NCBI RefSeq assembly: GCF_003031675.1
Contig: NZ_PYWX01000039.1
Coordinates: forward strand, 34,859 to 98,858
Length of the DNA: 64,000 bases
Origin: Pseudomonas palleroniana
GTDB taxonomy: Bacteria; Pseudomonadota; Gammaproteobacteria; Pseudomonadales; Pseudomonadaceae
Direction: 5' to 3'
Part shown: positions 55,122 to 64,000 of the stretch, piece by piece
Layout of the letters: each line of letters begins with the position of its first letter
How positions within the stretch are numbered: the stretch's first letter is position 1
Position numbers and translations under genes: made by a program
Notes under the pieces: model-generated
Told to the model about the DNA's origin: nothing
Database searches by the model: none
The model's input: only the letters and a program-made list of their open reading frames with translations

Positions 55122-56570
55122 ATGCACCCACACATGATCAAACTGCTGAGCCTTTCGGGTCTGACCCTCGGCCTGCTCGCGGCCAGCCAGGGCGTACGCG
55201 CCGACGAATTGAAGGCCCCGACCTTCACCGCCGAACCCTGCTGCAGCCTGTGCCCGGCCGCGCATGACGCGAAGAACTACACCACGCGCTACCAGCAGAA
55301 CTTCACCACCCTGGTGCAAGCCCAGGGCGATTGGCTGTTCCGTACCCAGGAAGATTTGCGCACCGAATTCGACACCACCCCGGCCGGTTACAAGCGCATG
55401 CAACAGCTGCACGATGCGTTCAAGGCCAAGGGCGTGGAGCTGGTATTGGTCTACCAGCCGACCCGTGGCCTGGTAAACCGCAACAAGCTCAACCCCGAAG
55501 AAAAAGCCAAGTTCGATTTCGACAAGGCGTTGGGCAACTACAAGAGCATGCTCGGCCGTTTCGCCAAGATGGGCTTTGTAGTGCCGGACCTGTCGCCGTT
55601 GACCAATGAGCAACTGCCCGATGAATTGCCGGCCCACGACTTCTACTTCCGCGGCGACCAGCACTGGACCCCGTACGGCGCCCAGCGCACCGCGAAAATA
55701 GTCGCCGCCAAAGTGCGTGCGATGCCTGAGTTCGCGGATATTCCCAAGCGTGAATTCGAAACCAAACGCTCCGGACGCATGGGCAAGACCGGCACCCTGC
55801 ACAACATGGCCGGGCAACTGTGCGGCACCAGCTATGCAATCCAGTACATGGACCAGTTCACCACCGAGCCCAAGGGCGAAGCGGGCGACGGCGATTTGTT
55901 CGGTGACTCGGGCAACCCGCAGATCACCCTGGTGGGCACCAGCCACAGTGGCAAGAACTACAACTTCGCCGGCTTCCTGGAACAGGAAATCGGTGCCGAC
56001 ATCCTCAACGTCGCCTTCCCCGGCGGCGGCCTGGAAGGCTCGATGATCCAGTACCTGGGCAGCGATGAATTCCAGAAGAGCCCACCGAAGATCCTGATCT
56101 GGGAATTCTCGCCGCTGTATCGCCTGGACCAGGAAACCATCTACCGCCAGATGATGGCGCTGCTCGACAACGGCTGTGAAGGCAAGACCGCGCAGATGAG
56201 CACCAGCACCACGCTCAAACCCGGCAAGAACGAACTGCTGGTCAACAGCGCGAACAAGGACCTGCGTAACAGCAGCCATCAGGTGGATATCCGCTTCGCC
56301 GATCCGTCGGTGAAAACCTTGCACGCCACCCTCTGGTACATGAACGGGCGCCACGAGGACATCAAGATCGAGAAACCCGAAACATCCGATACAGACGGGC
56401 GTTTCGCCTTTGAACTGCGCACCGATGAAGACTGGGCCTCGCAGAACTTGCTGGCCGTGGAAGTGCAGGGGCCGGAAGCGGGAGCTGCCGCGCAAAAGGT
56501 CGAAGCGAAAATTTGCACACGCAACGTATTCCCAAGCGGTGGTCAGCAGACCGCCCAACTCGGGAAGTGA
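55122..56570 (+). CDS. algX: Alginate O-acetyltransferase AlgX
   Basis: A 482-residue periplasmic enzyme that adds O-acetyl groups to mannuronate and links modification to export. The signal peptide ends at VRAD. The SGNH-like domain has D179 and H181 in GDQHWTPYG and S274 in GTSHSG, each five residues on from the P. aeruginosa D174/H176/S269. A C-terminal carbohydrate-binding module begins near residue 345. GAGGA lies 8 bases before the ATG at 55122; in-frame TTG at 55107 and ATG at 55113 are alternatives. Confidence 0.94.
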   Translation: MHPHMIKLLSLSGLTLGLLAASQGVRADELKAPTFTAEPCCSLCPAAHDAKNYTTRYQQNFTTLVQAQGDWLFRTQEDLRTEFDTTPAGYKRMQQLHDAFKAKGVELVLVYQPTRGLVNRNKLNPEEKAKFDFDKALGNYKSMLGRFAKMGFVVPDLSPLTNEQLPDELPAHDFYFRGDQHWTPYGAQRTAKIVAAKVRAMPEFADIPKREFETKRSGRMGKTGTLHNMAGQLCGTSYAIQYMDQFTTEPKGEAGDGDLFGDSGNPQITLVGTSHSGKNYNFAGFLEQEIGADILNVAFPGGGLEGSMIQYLGSDEFQKSPPKILIWEFSPLYRLDQETIYRQMMALLDNGCEGKTAQMSTSTTLKPGKNELLVNSANKDLRNSSHQVDIRFADPSVKTLHATLWYMNGRHEDIKIEKPETSDTDGRFAFELRTDEDWASQNLLAVEVQGPEAGAAAQKVEAKICTRNVFPSGGQQTAQLGK

Positions 56571-56578
56571 GGTGACTT

Positions 56579-57688
56579 ATGCAAAAACTTTGGATTCCCT
56601 CGTTGCTCGGCCTGGCGATCTTCGCCGGTTCCGTCAACGCCGCCGCCCCGCTACGTCCGCCCCAGGGCTATTTCGCACCGATTGAAGCGTTCAAGACCGG
56701 CGACTTCAAGGAAAACTGCGACACCATGCCGACGCCCTACACCGGGCCGCTGCAATTTCGCAGCAAGTACGAAGGCTCGGACAAGGCTCGCGCCACGCTG
56801 AACCTGAAGTCCGAACAGGCCTTTCGCGACAGCACCGCCGATATCACCAAGTTGGAAAAAGACACCAGCAAGCGCGTGATGCAGTTCATGCGTGACGGCC
56901 GCCCGGAACAGCTCGAGTGCACGTTGAACTGGCTGGTGTCGTGGGCCAAGGCCGATGCGTTGATGTCCAAGGACTTCAACCACACCGGCAAATCCATGCG
57001 CAAATGGGCATTGGGCAGCATGGCCTCGGCCTATGTGCGCCTGAAGTTCTCCGACTCTCACCCGCTGGCCAACCATCAGCAGGAATCGCAACTGATCGAA
57101 GCGTGGTTCAACAAGCTGGCCGATCAAGTCGTCAGCGACTGGGACAACCTGCCGCTGGAAAAAACCAACAACCACTCCTACTGGGCCGCCTGGTCGGTGA
57201 TGGCCACGTCCATCGCCACCAACCGCCGCGACCTGTTTGATTGGGCGGTGAAGGAATACAAGGTCGGCGTGAACCAGGTCGACGACCAGGGCTTTTTGCC
57301 CAACGAATTGAAGCGTCAGCAGCGGGCCCTGTCGTACCACAACTACGCCCTGCCGCCGCTGTCGATGATCGCCAGTTTTGCCTTGGTCAATGGCGTGGAC
57401 TTGCGCCAGGAAAACAACAGCGCGCTCAAGCGCCTGGGCGACAAAGTACTGGCCGGCGTGAAAGACCCGCAGATCTTCGAACAGAAGAACGGCAAAGAGC
57501 AGGACATGAAGGACTTGAAGCAGGACATGAAATTCGCCTGGCTCGAACCCTTCTGCACCCTCTACACCTGCGCCCCGGATGTACTCGAGCGCAAGCACGG
57601 GATGCAGCCCTTCAAGACTTTCCGCCTGGGCGGCGACCTGACCAAGGTCTACGACCCGACGCATGAAAAAGGCAACAAAGGCAGTTAG
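56579..57688 (+). CDS. algL: Alginate lyase (mannuronate lyase)
   Basis: A 369-residue periplasmic PL5 lyase that clears polymer misplaced in the periplasm. The signal peptide ends at VNAA. The catalytic region has NNHSYW (H199, matching H202 of P. aeruginosa AlgL) and [16 protein letters not shown], with the conserved Arg and Tyr; a helical barrel fold is expected. It lies 8 bp after algX. The gap to algI is unusually wide (192 bp) because of an inserted palindrome. Confidence 0.95.
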   Translation: MQKLWIPSLLGLAIFAGSVNAAAPLRPPQGYFAPIEAFKTGDFKENCDTMPTPYTGPLQFRSKYEGSDKARATLNLKSEQAFRDSTADITKLEKDTSKRVMQFMRDGRPEQLECTLNWLVSWAKADALMSKDFNHTGKSMRKWALGSMASAYVRLKFSDSHPLANHQQESQLIEAWFNKLADQVVSDWDNLPLEKTNNHSYWAAWSVMATSIATNRRDLFDWAVKEYKVGVNQVDDQGFLPNELKRQQRALSYHNYALPPLSMIASFALVNGVDLRQENNSALKRLGDKVLAGVKDPQIFEQKNGKEQDMKDLKQDMKFAWLEPFCTLYTCAPDVLERKHGMQPFKTFRLGGDLTKVYDPTHEKGNKGS

Positions 57689-57693
57689 CGGCT

Positions 57694-57800
57694 GATCGTT
57701 CCCACGCTCCGCGTGGGAACGCAGCCAGGGACGCTCCGCGTCCCAAAAGCGGACGCAGAGCGTCCAGTGAGGCGTTCCCACGCAGAGCGTGGGGACGATC
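57694..57800. repeat. Palindromic repeat of a third family between algL and algI
   Basis: A 107-bp inverted repeat. GATCGTTCCCACGCTCCGCG at the left mirrors GCAGAGCGTGGGGACGATC at the right, with an inner palindrome GGACGCTCCGCGTCC / GGACGCAGAGCGTCC. This is a GTTCCCACGC-type interspersed repeat unlike the two REP families elsewhere in the window. Confidence 0.85.
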
Positions 57801-57880
57801 ACACCGCCCTCCCCGTCTTTTCGTGGGGGGTTTGGGGGGGCTCTGGCCCTTGACTGTTGGTTAAACATGGAGAGATCGGG

Positions 57881-59413
57881 ATGGTTTTCTCGTCCAATGT
57901 GTTCCTGTTTCTGTTCTTGCCGATCTTTCTCGGCTTGTACTACTTGAGCGGGCAACGCTATCGCAACCTGCTGCTGCTGATTGCCAGCTACGTGTTCTAC
58001 GCCTGGTGGCGAGTGGACTTCCTGGCGCTGTTCGCCGCCGTCACCCTGTGGAACTACTGGATCGGCCTCAAGGTCGGCGCCGCCGGTGTACGCACCCGGC
58101 CGGCACAGCGTTGGCTGCTGCTCGGCGTGGCCGTCGACCTGTGCATCCTCGGCTACTTCAAGTACGCCAACTTCGGCGTCGACAGCATCAATGTGATGAT
58201 GAAGTCGATGGGCCTGGAGCCGTTCATCCTCACTCACGTGCTGTTGCCGATCGGTATCTCGTTCTACATCTTCGAGTCCATCAGCTACATCATCGACGTG
58301 TACCGCGGCGACACCCCAGCCACGCGTAACCTCATCGACTTTGCCGCGTTCGTGGCGATCTTCCCGCACCTGATCGCCGGCCCGGTCCTGCGTTTTCGCG
58401 ACCTGGCCGACCAGTTCAACAACCGCACCCACACCCTCGATAAATTCTCCGAGGGCTGCACCCGGTTCATGCAGGGTTTTATCAAGAAGGTGTTCATTGC
58501 CGACACCTTGGCGGTGGTGGCCGATCATTGCTTCGCCCTGCAAACCCCCACCACCGGCGACGCCTGGCTCGGCGCGCTGGCCTACACCGCGCAGCTGTAC
58601 TTCGACTTTTCCGGCTACAGCGACATGGCTATCGGCCTGGGCTTGATGATGGGTTTTCGCTTCATGGAAAACTTCAAGCAGCCGTACATCAGCCAATCGA
58701 TCACCGAGTTCTGGCGACGTTGGCACATCAGCCTGTCCACCTGGTTGCGCGATTACCTGTACATCACCCTGGGCGGTAACCGCAAAGGCACACTGACCAC
58801 CTACCGCAACCTGTTCCTGACCATGCTGCTCGGCGGCCTGTGGCACGGTGCGAACATCACCTACATCGTGTGGGGCGCATGGCACGGCATGTGGCTGGCG
58901 ATTGAAAAAGCCATCGGCCTCAACACCGCACCCCGCAGTTTCAACGTCATCCGTTGGGCCTTCACCTTCCTCCTGGTGGTGATGGGCTGGGTGATCTTCC
59001 GCGCTGAAAACCTGCACGTCGCCGGGCGTATGTACGGCGCGATGTTCAGCTTCAACGAGTGGTCGCTGTCGGAACTTAACCGCGCCAGCCTCACCGGCCT
59101 GCAAGTGGCAACCCTGGTGGTGGCGTACGCCACGCTGGCGTTCTTCGGCCTGCGCGACTTCTACGCCAACCGCCCCGCCGAGAAAACCCGCCCGGCCGAC
59201 CCGAGCCTGATCAAGGCGGTGCCGGGCGACAACCCAGGCAGCATCCACCAGCCCGGCTTCACCGTCGGCCGGGATGCCGCGGTGCAACCGGCCTACTGGA
59301 CGGCTGACTGGCCACGCTACGCCATGCGCGCGGTGGTGCTGCTGCTGTTCGTGGCGTCGATTCTCAAACTGTCGGCGCAGAGTTTCTCGCCGTTCCTTTA
59401 CTTCCAATTCTGA
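57881..59413 (+). CDS. algI: Alginate O-acetylation protein AlgI (MBOAT)
   Basis: A 510-residue polytopic membrane-bound O-acyltransferase that passes acetyl groups across the inner membrane to AlgJ and AlgX. Motifs are YFDFSGYSDMAIGLGLMMGF, TEFWRRWHISLSTWLRDY and GGLWHGANITYIVWGAWHG, with the catalytic H322 at the same position as in P. aeruginosa. The ATG at 57881 begins the usual MVFSSNVFLF; eight earlier in-frame codons are not needed. GAGATCGGG precedes it. Confidence 0.95.
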   Translation: MVFSSNVFLFLFLPIFLGLYYLSGQRYRNLLLLIASYVFYAWWRVDFLALFAAVTLWNYWIGLKVGAAGVRTRPAQRWLLLGVAVDLCILGYFKYANFGVDSINVMMKSMGLEPFILTHVLLPIGISFYIFESISYIIDVYRGDTPATRNLIDFAAFVAIFPHLIAGPVLRFRDLADQFNNRTHTLDKFSEGCTRFMQGFIKKVFIADTLAVVADHCFALQTPTTGDAWLGALAYTAQLYFDFSGYSDMAIGLGLMMGFRFMENFKQPYISQSITEFWRRWHISLSTWLRDYLYITLGGNRKGTLTTYRNLFLTMLLGGLWHGANITYIVWGAWHGMWLAIEKAIGLNTAPRSFNVIRWAFTFLLVVMGWVIFRAENLHVAGRMYGAMFSFNEWSLSELNRASLTGLQVATLVVAYATLAFFGLRDFYANRPAEKTRPADPSLIKAVPGDNPGSIHQPGFTVGRDAAVQPAYWTADWPRYAMRAVVLLLFVASILKLSAQSFSPFLYFQF

Positions 59414-59424
59414 GGGAGCCGACC

Positions 59425-60606
59425 ATGACCCGCTCATTGCGCATCCTCTACATCAGCCTGTTCCTGGCGTTGCTGCTGGCCCTTGGCGCCTGGTCGCTGC
59501 GCAGTTTCTTCGGTTTCAGCACCAACGCCGACGCGACCGTACTCAACGGTCGCTGGACCAAGGCCGTCGAGACCCACTACGACGACGAATTCCCGATCAA
59601 GCGCCTGGGCACCAACCTCTGGGCCGCGCTGGACTACAAGCTGTTCAACGAAGGTCGCAAGGGCGTAGTGCTCGGTCGCGATCACTGGTTGTACAGCGAC
59701 GAGGAGTTCAACCCCAGCGCCAACGAAGACCAGAACCTGCAAGACAATTACGCACTGGTCGAAGGCGTGCGCCAGAAGCTCAAGGCCCAGGGCATTCAAC
59801 TGGTGATGGCGATCGTGCCGGCCAAGGTGCGCCTGTACCCGGAACACCTGGGTGAGGTGAAACCTGCGAGCATCCACGCCAATCTGTACCAGGACTTCCA
59901 CGCCCACGTGGCCGCCGACAAGATCATCGCCCCCGACCTGCTGGGCCCGCTGCAACAGGCCAAGCTCGGCGGCAAGCAAGTGTTCCTGCGTACCGACACC
60001 CACTGGACACCGGACGGCGCCGAAGTCGCGGCCAAACAGCTGGCCAAGGTGATTGCCGACAAGACCCCGCTCAGCGGCGAACCCCAGCGCTTCGTCACCG
60101 AAGCCGAAAAGACCGAGCCGCATAAAGGCGACCTGCGTCTGTTCCTGCCGCTGGACCCGTTGTTCGAAAACCTGATGCCGCCCAAAGAGCCGCTGCAAAA
60201 ACGCGTCACTCATCTGGCTGAAAACAAAGGTGACGATGCGTTATTCAGCGACAGCGAAACCCCAGTGGCCCTGGTCGGCACCAGCTACAGCGCCAACCCC
60301 AACTGGAACTTCGTCGGCGCGCTCAAGCAAGCCTTGCACAGCGACGTGATCAGCTACGCCGAAGACGGCCACGGCCCGATCCTGCCGATGCTCAGCTACC
60401 TGAAAAGCGACGACTTCAAGAACAGTCCGCCGCAAGTGCTGATCTGGGAGTTCCCCGAACGATATCTGCCCGTCAACAACGAAATCGGCGATGCCGACCC
60501 GCAGTGGGTTGCGCAGCTTAAACAAGCCGGTTCGCGCCAACAAAACATGGCACTCAACACCGTTAAAACCCAGAAATCCGAGATGCCCGACCGGGCGCAA
60601 AACTGA
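59425..60606 (+). CDS. algJ: Alginate O-acetyltransferase AlgJ
   Basis: A 393-residue periplasm-facing protein held by an N-terminal signal anchor (about residues 7-28). The AlgX-like SGNH domain has D191 and H193 in RTDTHWTPDG and S287 in GTSYSANPNW. It shares the fold of AlgX but lacks the carbohydrate-binding module, and is thought to relay acetyl from AlgI. It begins 11 bp after algI; GGGAGCC is the ribosome site. Confidence 0.95.
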   Translation: MTRSLRILYISLFLALLLALGAWSLRSFFGFSTNADATVLNGRWTKAVETHYDDEFPIKRLGTNLWAALDYKLFNEGRKGVVLGRDHWLYSDEEFNPSANEDQNLQDNYALVEGVRQKLKAQGIQLVMAIVPAKVRLYPEHLGEVKPASIHANLYQDFHAHVAADKIIAPDLLGPLQQAKLGGKQVFLRTDTHWTPDGAEVAAKQLAKVIADKTPLSGEPQRFVTEAEKTEPHKGDLRLFLPLDPLFENLMPPKEPLQKRVTHLAENKGDDALFSDSETPVALVGTSYSANPNWNFVGALKQALHSDVISYAEDGHGPILPMLSYLKSDDFKNSPPQVLIWEFPERYLPVNNEIGDADPQWVAQLKQAGSRQQNMALNTVKTQKSEMPDRAQN

Positions 60607-60622
60607 AAGAGAGGTAACTCAC

Positions 60623-61279
60623 ATGACTTTCACTACTACTCCTCGTCGTCTCGCCAAGACCCTGGCCCTGGCTGCCGGTATGAGCATCGTCTCGATGTCC
60701 GCCTTTGCCGGTGGAGACGCGGCGCTTTACGGCCCGACCGCGCCAAAAGGCTCGAGCTTCGTACGTATCTACAACGCGTCCAACCAAGAGGTCAGCGCCA
60801 CCGTCGGCGCGACCAACCTGAGCGATGTCGCACCACTTTCCAGCAGCGACTTCAGCTTCATGCCCGGCGGTGACTACAGCGCCAAGGTCGGCAGCCAGAC
60901 CGTGCCGGTCAAACTCGCCCCGGACCACTACTACACCTTGGTCAACAGCAGTAGCGGCCAGCCGCAATTGATCGAAGAACCACCGTTCAAGAACAAGCAG
61001 AAATCCCTGGTACGCGTGCAGAACCTCAGCGACAAGGCCCTGACCCTGAAAACCGCCGACGGCAAGACCGACGTGGTCCAGTCGGTGGCCGCCAAAGGCC
61101 GTGGCGAGCGTGAGATCAACCCGGTGAAAGTCAGCCTGGCGTTGTATGACGGAGACAAGAAAGTCGGCGATGTGAAGCCGGTTGCGTTGGAACGTGGTGA
61201 AGCGGCGGTGCTGTATGTCACCGGCTCGGGTTCGAGCCTGTCGCCAGTCTGGGTCAAGCGCCCGGTGTCGACCCGCTGA
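60623..61279 (+). CDS. algF: Alginate O-acetylation protein AlgF
   Basis: A 218-residue periplasmic adaptor needed for O-acetylation and interacting with AlgJ/AlgX in P. aeruginosa. The signal peptide ends at AFAGG. The body contains two beta-sandwich-like halves (SSFVRIYNASNQEVSATVG and KSLVRVQNLSDKALTLKTAD). It begins 16 bp after algJ, preceded by GAGAGG. No catalytic motif is present. Confidence 0.94.
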   Translation: MTFTTTPRRLAKTLALAAGMSIVSMSAFAGGDAALYGPTAPKGSSFVRIYNASNQEVSATVGATNLSDVAPLSSSDFSFMPGGDYSAKVGSQTVPVKLAPDHYYTLVNSSSGQPQLIEEPPFKNKQKSLVRVQNLSDKALTLKTADGKTDVVQSVAAKGRGEREINPVKVSLALYDGDKKVGDVKPVALERGEAAVLYVTGSGSSLSPVWVKRPVSTR

Positions 61280-61302
61280 TTAGCTTTTCAATTTGACGAT
61301 TC

Positions 61303-61330
61303 CCTGTGGGAGCAAGCCCCCTCCCACAGG
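61303..61330. repeat. Single REP between algF and algA
   Basis: CCTGTGGGAGCAAGCCCCCT then CCCACAGG, a compact palindromic REP in the 84-bp gap between algF and algA. It may affect the relative amount of algA message. Confidence 0.75.
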
Positions 61331-61363
61331 CTCTGCCCCATATCGATTCAAGGAGAAACACCC

Positions 61364-62815
61364 ATGATCCCAGTAATTCTCTCCGGTGGTAGCGGCTCAC
61401 GTCTTTGGCCGCTTTCGCGTAAACAGTTCCCCAAGCAATTCCTGGCCCTGACCGGCGAACACACGCTGTTCCAGCAAACCCTGGAGCGCCTGGTGTTCGA
61501 AGGCATGGACACCCCCATCGTGGTCTGCAACAAAGAGCACCGCTTCATCGTCAATGAGCAACTCAACGCCCGCAACCTGGAAAGCCAGCGCATCCTGATG
61601 GAGCCGTTCGGGCGCAATACCGCACCGGCCGTGGCCTTGACTGCGATGATGCTGGTCAATGAAGGCCGCGACGAACTGATGCTGGTGCTGCCGGCCGACC
61701 ACGTCATCGATGACCAGAAAGCCCTGCAACGCGCCCTGGCCCTGGCGACCGTGGCCGCCGAACGGGGCGAGATGGTGCTGTTCGGTGTACCGGCGACCCG
61801 CCCGGAAACCGGCTACGGCTATATCAAGTCCACCAACGACTCGCTGCTGCCTGAGGGCGTGAGCCGCGTGCAACAGTTCGTGGAAAAACCCGATGAAAAA
61901 CGTGCCGTAGAGTTCGTCAAAAGCGGCGGTTACTTCTGGAACAGCGGCATGTTCCTGTTCCGCGCCAGCCGTTTCCTCGAAGAGCTGAAAAAGCACGACC
62001 CGGACATCTACGACACCTGCGTGCTGACCCTCGAGCGCAGTGAGCAGGATGCCGACACCGTGACGTTCGACGAAGCCACCTTCGCCTGCTGCCCGGACAA
62101 TTCCATCGACTACGCCGTGATGGAAAAAACCCAACGCGCCTGCGTCGTGCCGCTGAGCGCCGGCTGGAGCGACGTGGGTTGCTGGGCCTCGCTGTGGGCG
62201 GTCAACGATAAAGACGCCAACGGTAACGTGAGCAAAGGCGACGTGGTGATCCAGGACAGCCGCAACTGCATGGTGCATGGCAACGGCAAACTGGTGTCGG
62301 TGATCGGCCTCGATAACATTGTGGTGGTGGAAACCAAGGACGCGATGATGATTGCCCACAAGGACAAGGTCCAGGGCGTCAAGCAGATGGTCAACACCCT
62401 CAATGAGCAAGGCCGCAGCGAAACCCAGAACCACTGCGAAGTCTATCGTCCGTGGGGCTCCTACGACTCGGTGGACATGGGCGGACGCTTCCAGGTCAAG
62501 CACATCTCGGTGAAGCCGGGCGCCTGCCTGTCGCTGCAAATGCACCACCACCGCGCCGAGCACTGGATCGTGGTCAGCGGCACCGCTGAAGTCACCTGTG
62601 ACGAGAACGTGTTCCTGCTTTGCGAGAACCAGTCCACCTACATCCCAATTGCCTCGGTGCACCGCCTGCGCAACCCGGGCAAGATCCCGCTGGAAATCAT
62701 CGAAGTGCAGTCGGGCAGCTACCTGGGCGAGGACGATATCGAGCGGTTCGAAGATATCTACGGACGCTCGACGCCGGTTGAACGAGGTGTTTCGGTGAAA
62801 ACTATCGCGCAGTAA
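61364..62815 (+). CDS. algA: Mannose-6-phosphate isomerase / mannose-1-phosphate guanylyltransferase
   Basis: A 483-residue bifunctional cytosolic enzyme: the N-terminal guanylyltransferase makes GDP-mannose, and the C-terminal cupin interconverts fructose-6-P and mannose-6-P. The nucleotide-binding motif is GGSGSRLWPLSR (residues 8-19), with FVEKPDEKRA in the middle. The isomerase zinc region is SLQMHHHRAEHWIVVSG near the end. It is the last gene of the operon, feeding AlgD, and is followed by a terminator. AAGGAG precedes the start. Confidence 0.97.
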   Translation: MIPVILSGGSGSRLWPLSRKQFPKQFLALTGEHTLFQQTLERLVFEGMDTPIVVCNKEHRFIVNEQLNARNLESQRILMEPFGRNTAPAVALTAMMLVNEGRDELMLVLPADHVIDDQKALQRALALATVAAERGEMVLFGVPATRPETGYGYIKSTNDSLLPEGVSRVQQFVEKPDEKRAVEFVKSGGYFWNSGMFLFRASRFLEELKKHDPDIYDTCVLTLERSEQDADTVTFDEATFACCPDNSIDYAVMEKTQRACVVPLSAGWSDVGCWASLWAVNDKDANGNVSKGDVVIQDSRNCMVHGNGKLVSVIGLDNIVVVETKDAMMIAHKDKVQGVKQMVNTLNEQGRSETQNHCEVYRPWGSYDSVDMGGRFQVKHISVKPGACLSLQMHHHRAEHWIVVSGTAEVTCDENVFLLCENQSTYIPIASVHRLRNPGKIPLEIIEVQSGSYLGEDDIERFEDIYGRSTPVERGVSVKTIAQ

Positions 62816-62830
62816 AACAGTCGTACAAGA

Positions 62831-62892
62831 AGCCCTCGCCCAGCCGACTGCGTCCCCTATCCGCAGCCGGTTGGGCGGGGGCTTTTTCTTTG
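62831..62892 (+). terminator. Terminator of the alginate operon
   Basis: A long stem formed by AGCCCTCGCCCAGCCG and CGGTTGGGCGGGGGCT, followed by TTTTTCTTT. It starts 15 bp after the algA stop. Confidence 0.85.
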
Positions 62893-62908
62893 GGGCCTTC
62901 AGTGCCCC

Positions 62909-62922
62909 CATCGGGAGCAAGC
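62909..62922. repeat. REP remnant at the IS left end
   Basis: CATCGGGAGCAAGC is the inner half of a REP right arm. It should continue CCCCTCCCACA but switches to the IS end sequence at 62923. Confidence 0.7.
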
Positions 62923-62993
62923 TGAACTGGCCTAATGATTTTGGACACTTCAATCGGGCGCTATGATAGCGCCCAAATCTGAGGTGTTTGGAT

Positions 62994-64000
<1,007 letters not shown>

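Noticed and set aside
56651..59437. A 928-codon open frame antisense to algL and algI
   Set aside because: It is a high-GC shadow of two clear alginate genes and the palindrome between them. It has no family motif and an implausible His/Gln/Ala-rich composition.

Overview
The window is chromosomal DNA of a fluorescent pseudomonad, most likely the Pseudomonas fluorescens group. The evidence is a complete algD-to-algA alginate operon, hmgR/hmgA-fahA-maiA with Pseudomonas-type gene order, an aapJQMP uptake operon, high-GC codon use, and many palindromic REP/REPIN repeats with the core GTGGGAGGGGGCTTGCTCCCG.

Layout. 1-5737: the 3' end of a serine transporter gene (sdaC), a DUF3509 gene, a PsiE-family gene, LexA-boxed yebG, an amino acid dehydrogenase that lacks its catalytic lysine, a SirB1-family gene and an aromatic-acid MFS transporter. 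5990-10119: homogentisate catabolism (hmgA-fahA-maiA) divergent from its IclR-type regulator hmgR. 10121-16107: dacB, a TonB-dependent siderophore receptor, a GST, a GIY-YIG protein and a SnoaL-like protein. 16212-26874: a divergent chaperone-usher locus with seven DUF1120 (GltF/YhcF-like) proteins, one chaperone, one usher, a LuxR-type response regulator and a receiver-Hpt protein. No histidine kinase is present. 27067-33295: a FadR-type regulator with a CynX/NimT-type MFS transporter, then the aap operon. 33641-37615: carboxylesterase, rhlB and moaCDE, with a triplicated REPIN unit between rhlB and moaE. 37795-45607: a subtilisin autotransporter, a PIN-PhoH ATPase, a degenerate polysaccharide deacetylase and yaaA. 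46424-62815: the twelve-gene alginate operon behind an AlgU-type promoter. 62923-64000: an IS3-family element that runs off the window.

How the genes work together. AlgA and AlgD make GDP-mannuronate. Alg8 and Alg44 polymerise it under c-di-GMP control. AlgG, AlgX, AlgL, AlgI, AlgJ and AlgF modify or edit the polymer in the periplasm, and AlgK with AlgE exports it. The hmg genes convert homogentisate to fumarate and acetoacetate.

Most notable observations: (1) a 129-bp nested REP element sits in frame inside the algK signal-peptide coding region, adding 43 codons; (2) the DUF1120 chaperone-usher locus has many subunits, a chaperone that seems to lack the PapD anchor residues, and a kinase-less phosphorelay pair; (3) the rhlB-moaE spacer has been triplicated together with fragments of both gene ends; (4) key residues are lost in the leucine-type dehydrogenase and in the deacetylase; (5) the IS3-family element has inserted at a REP.
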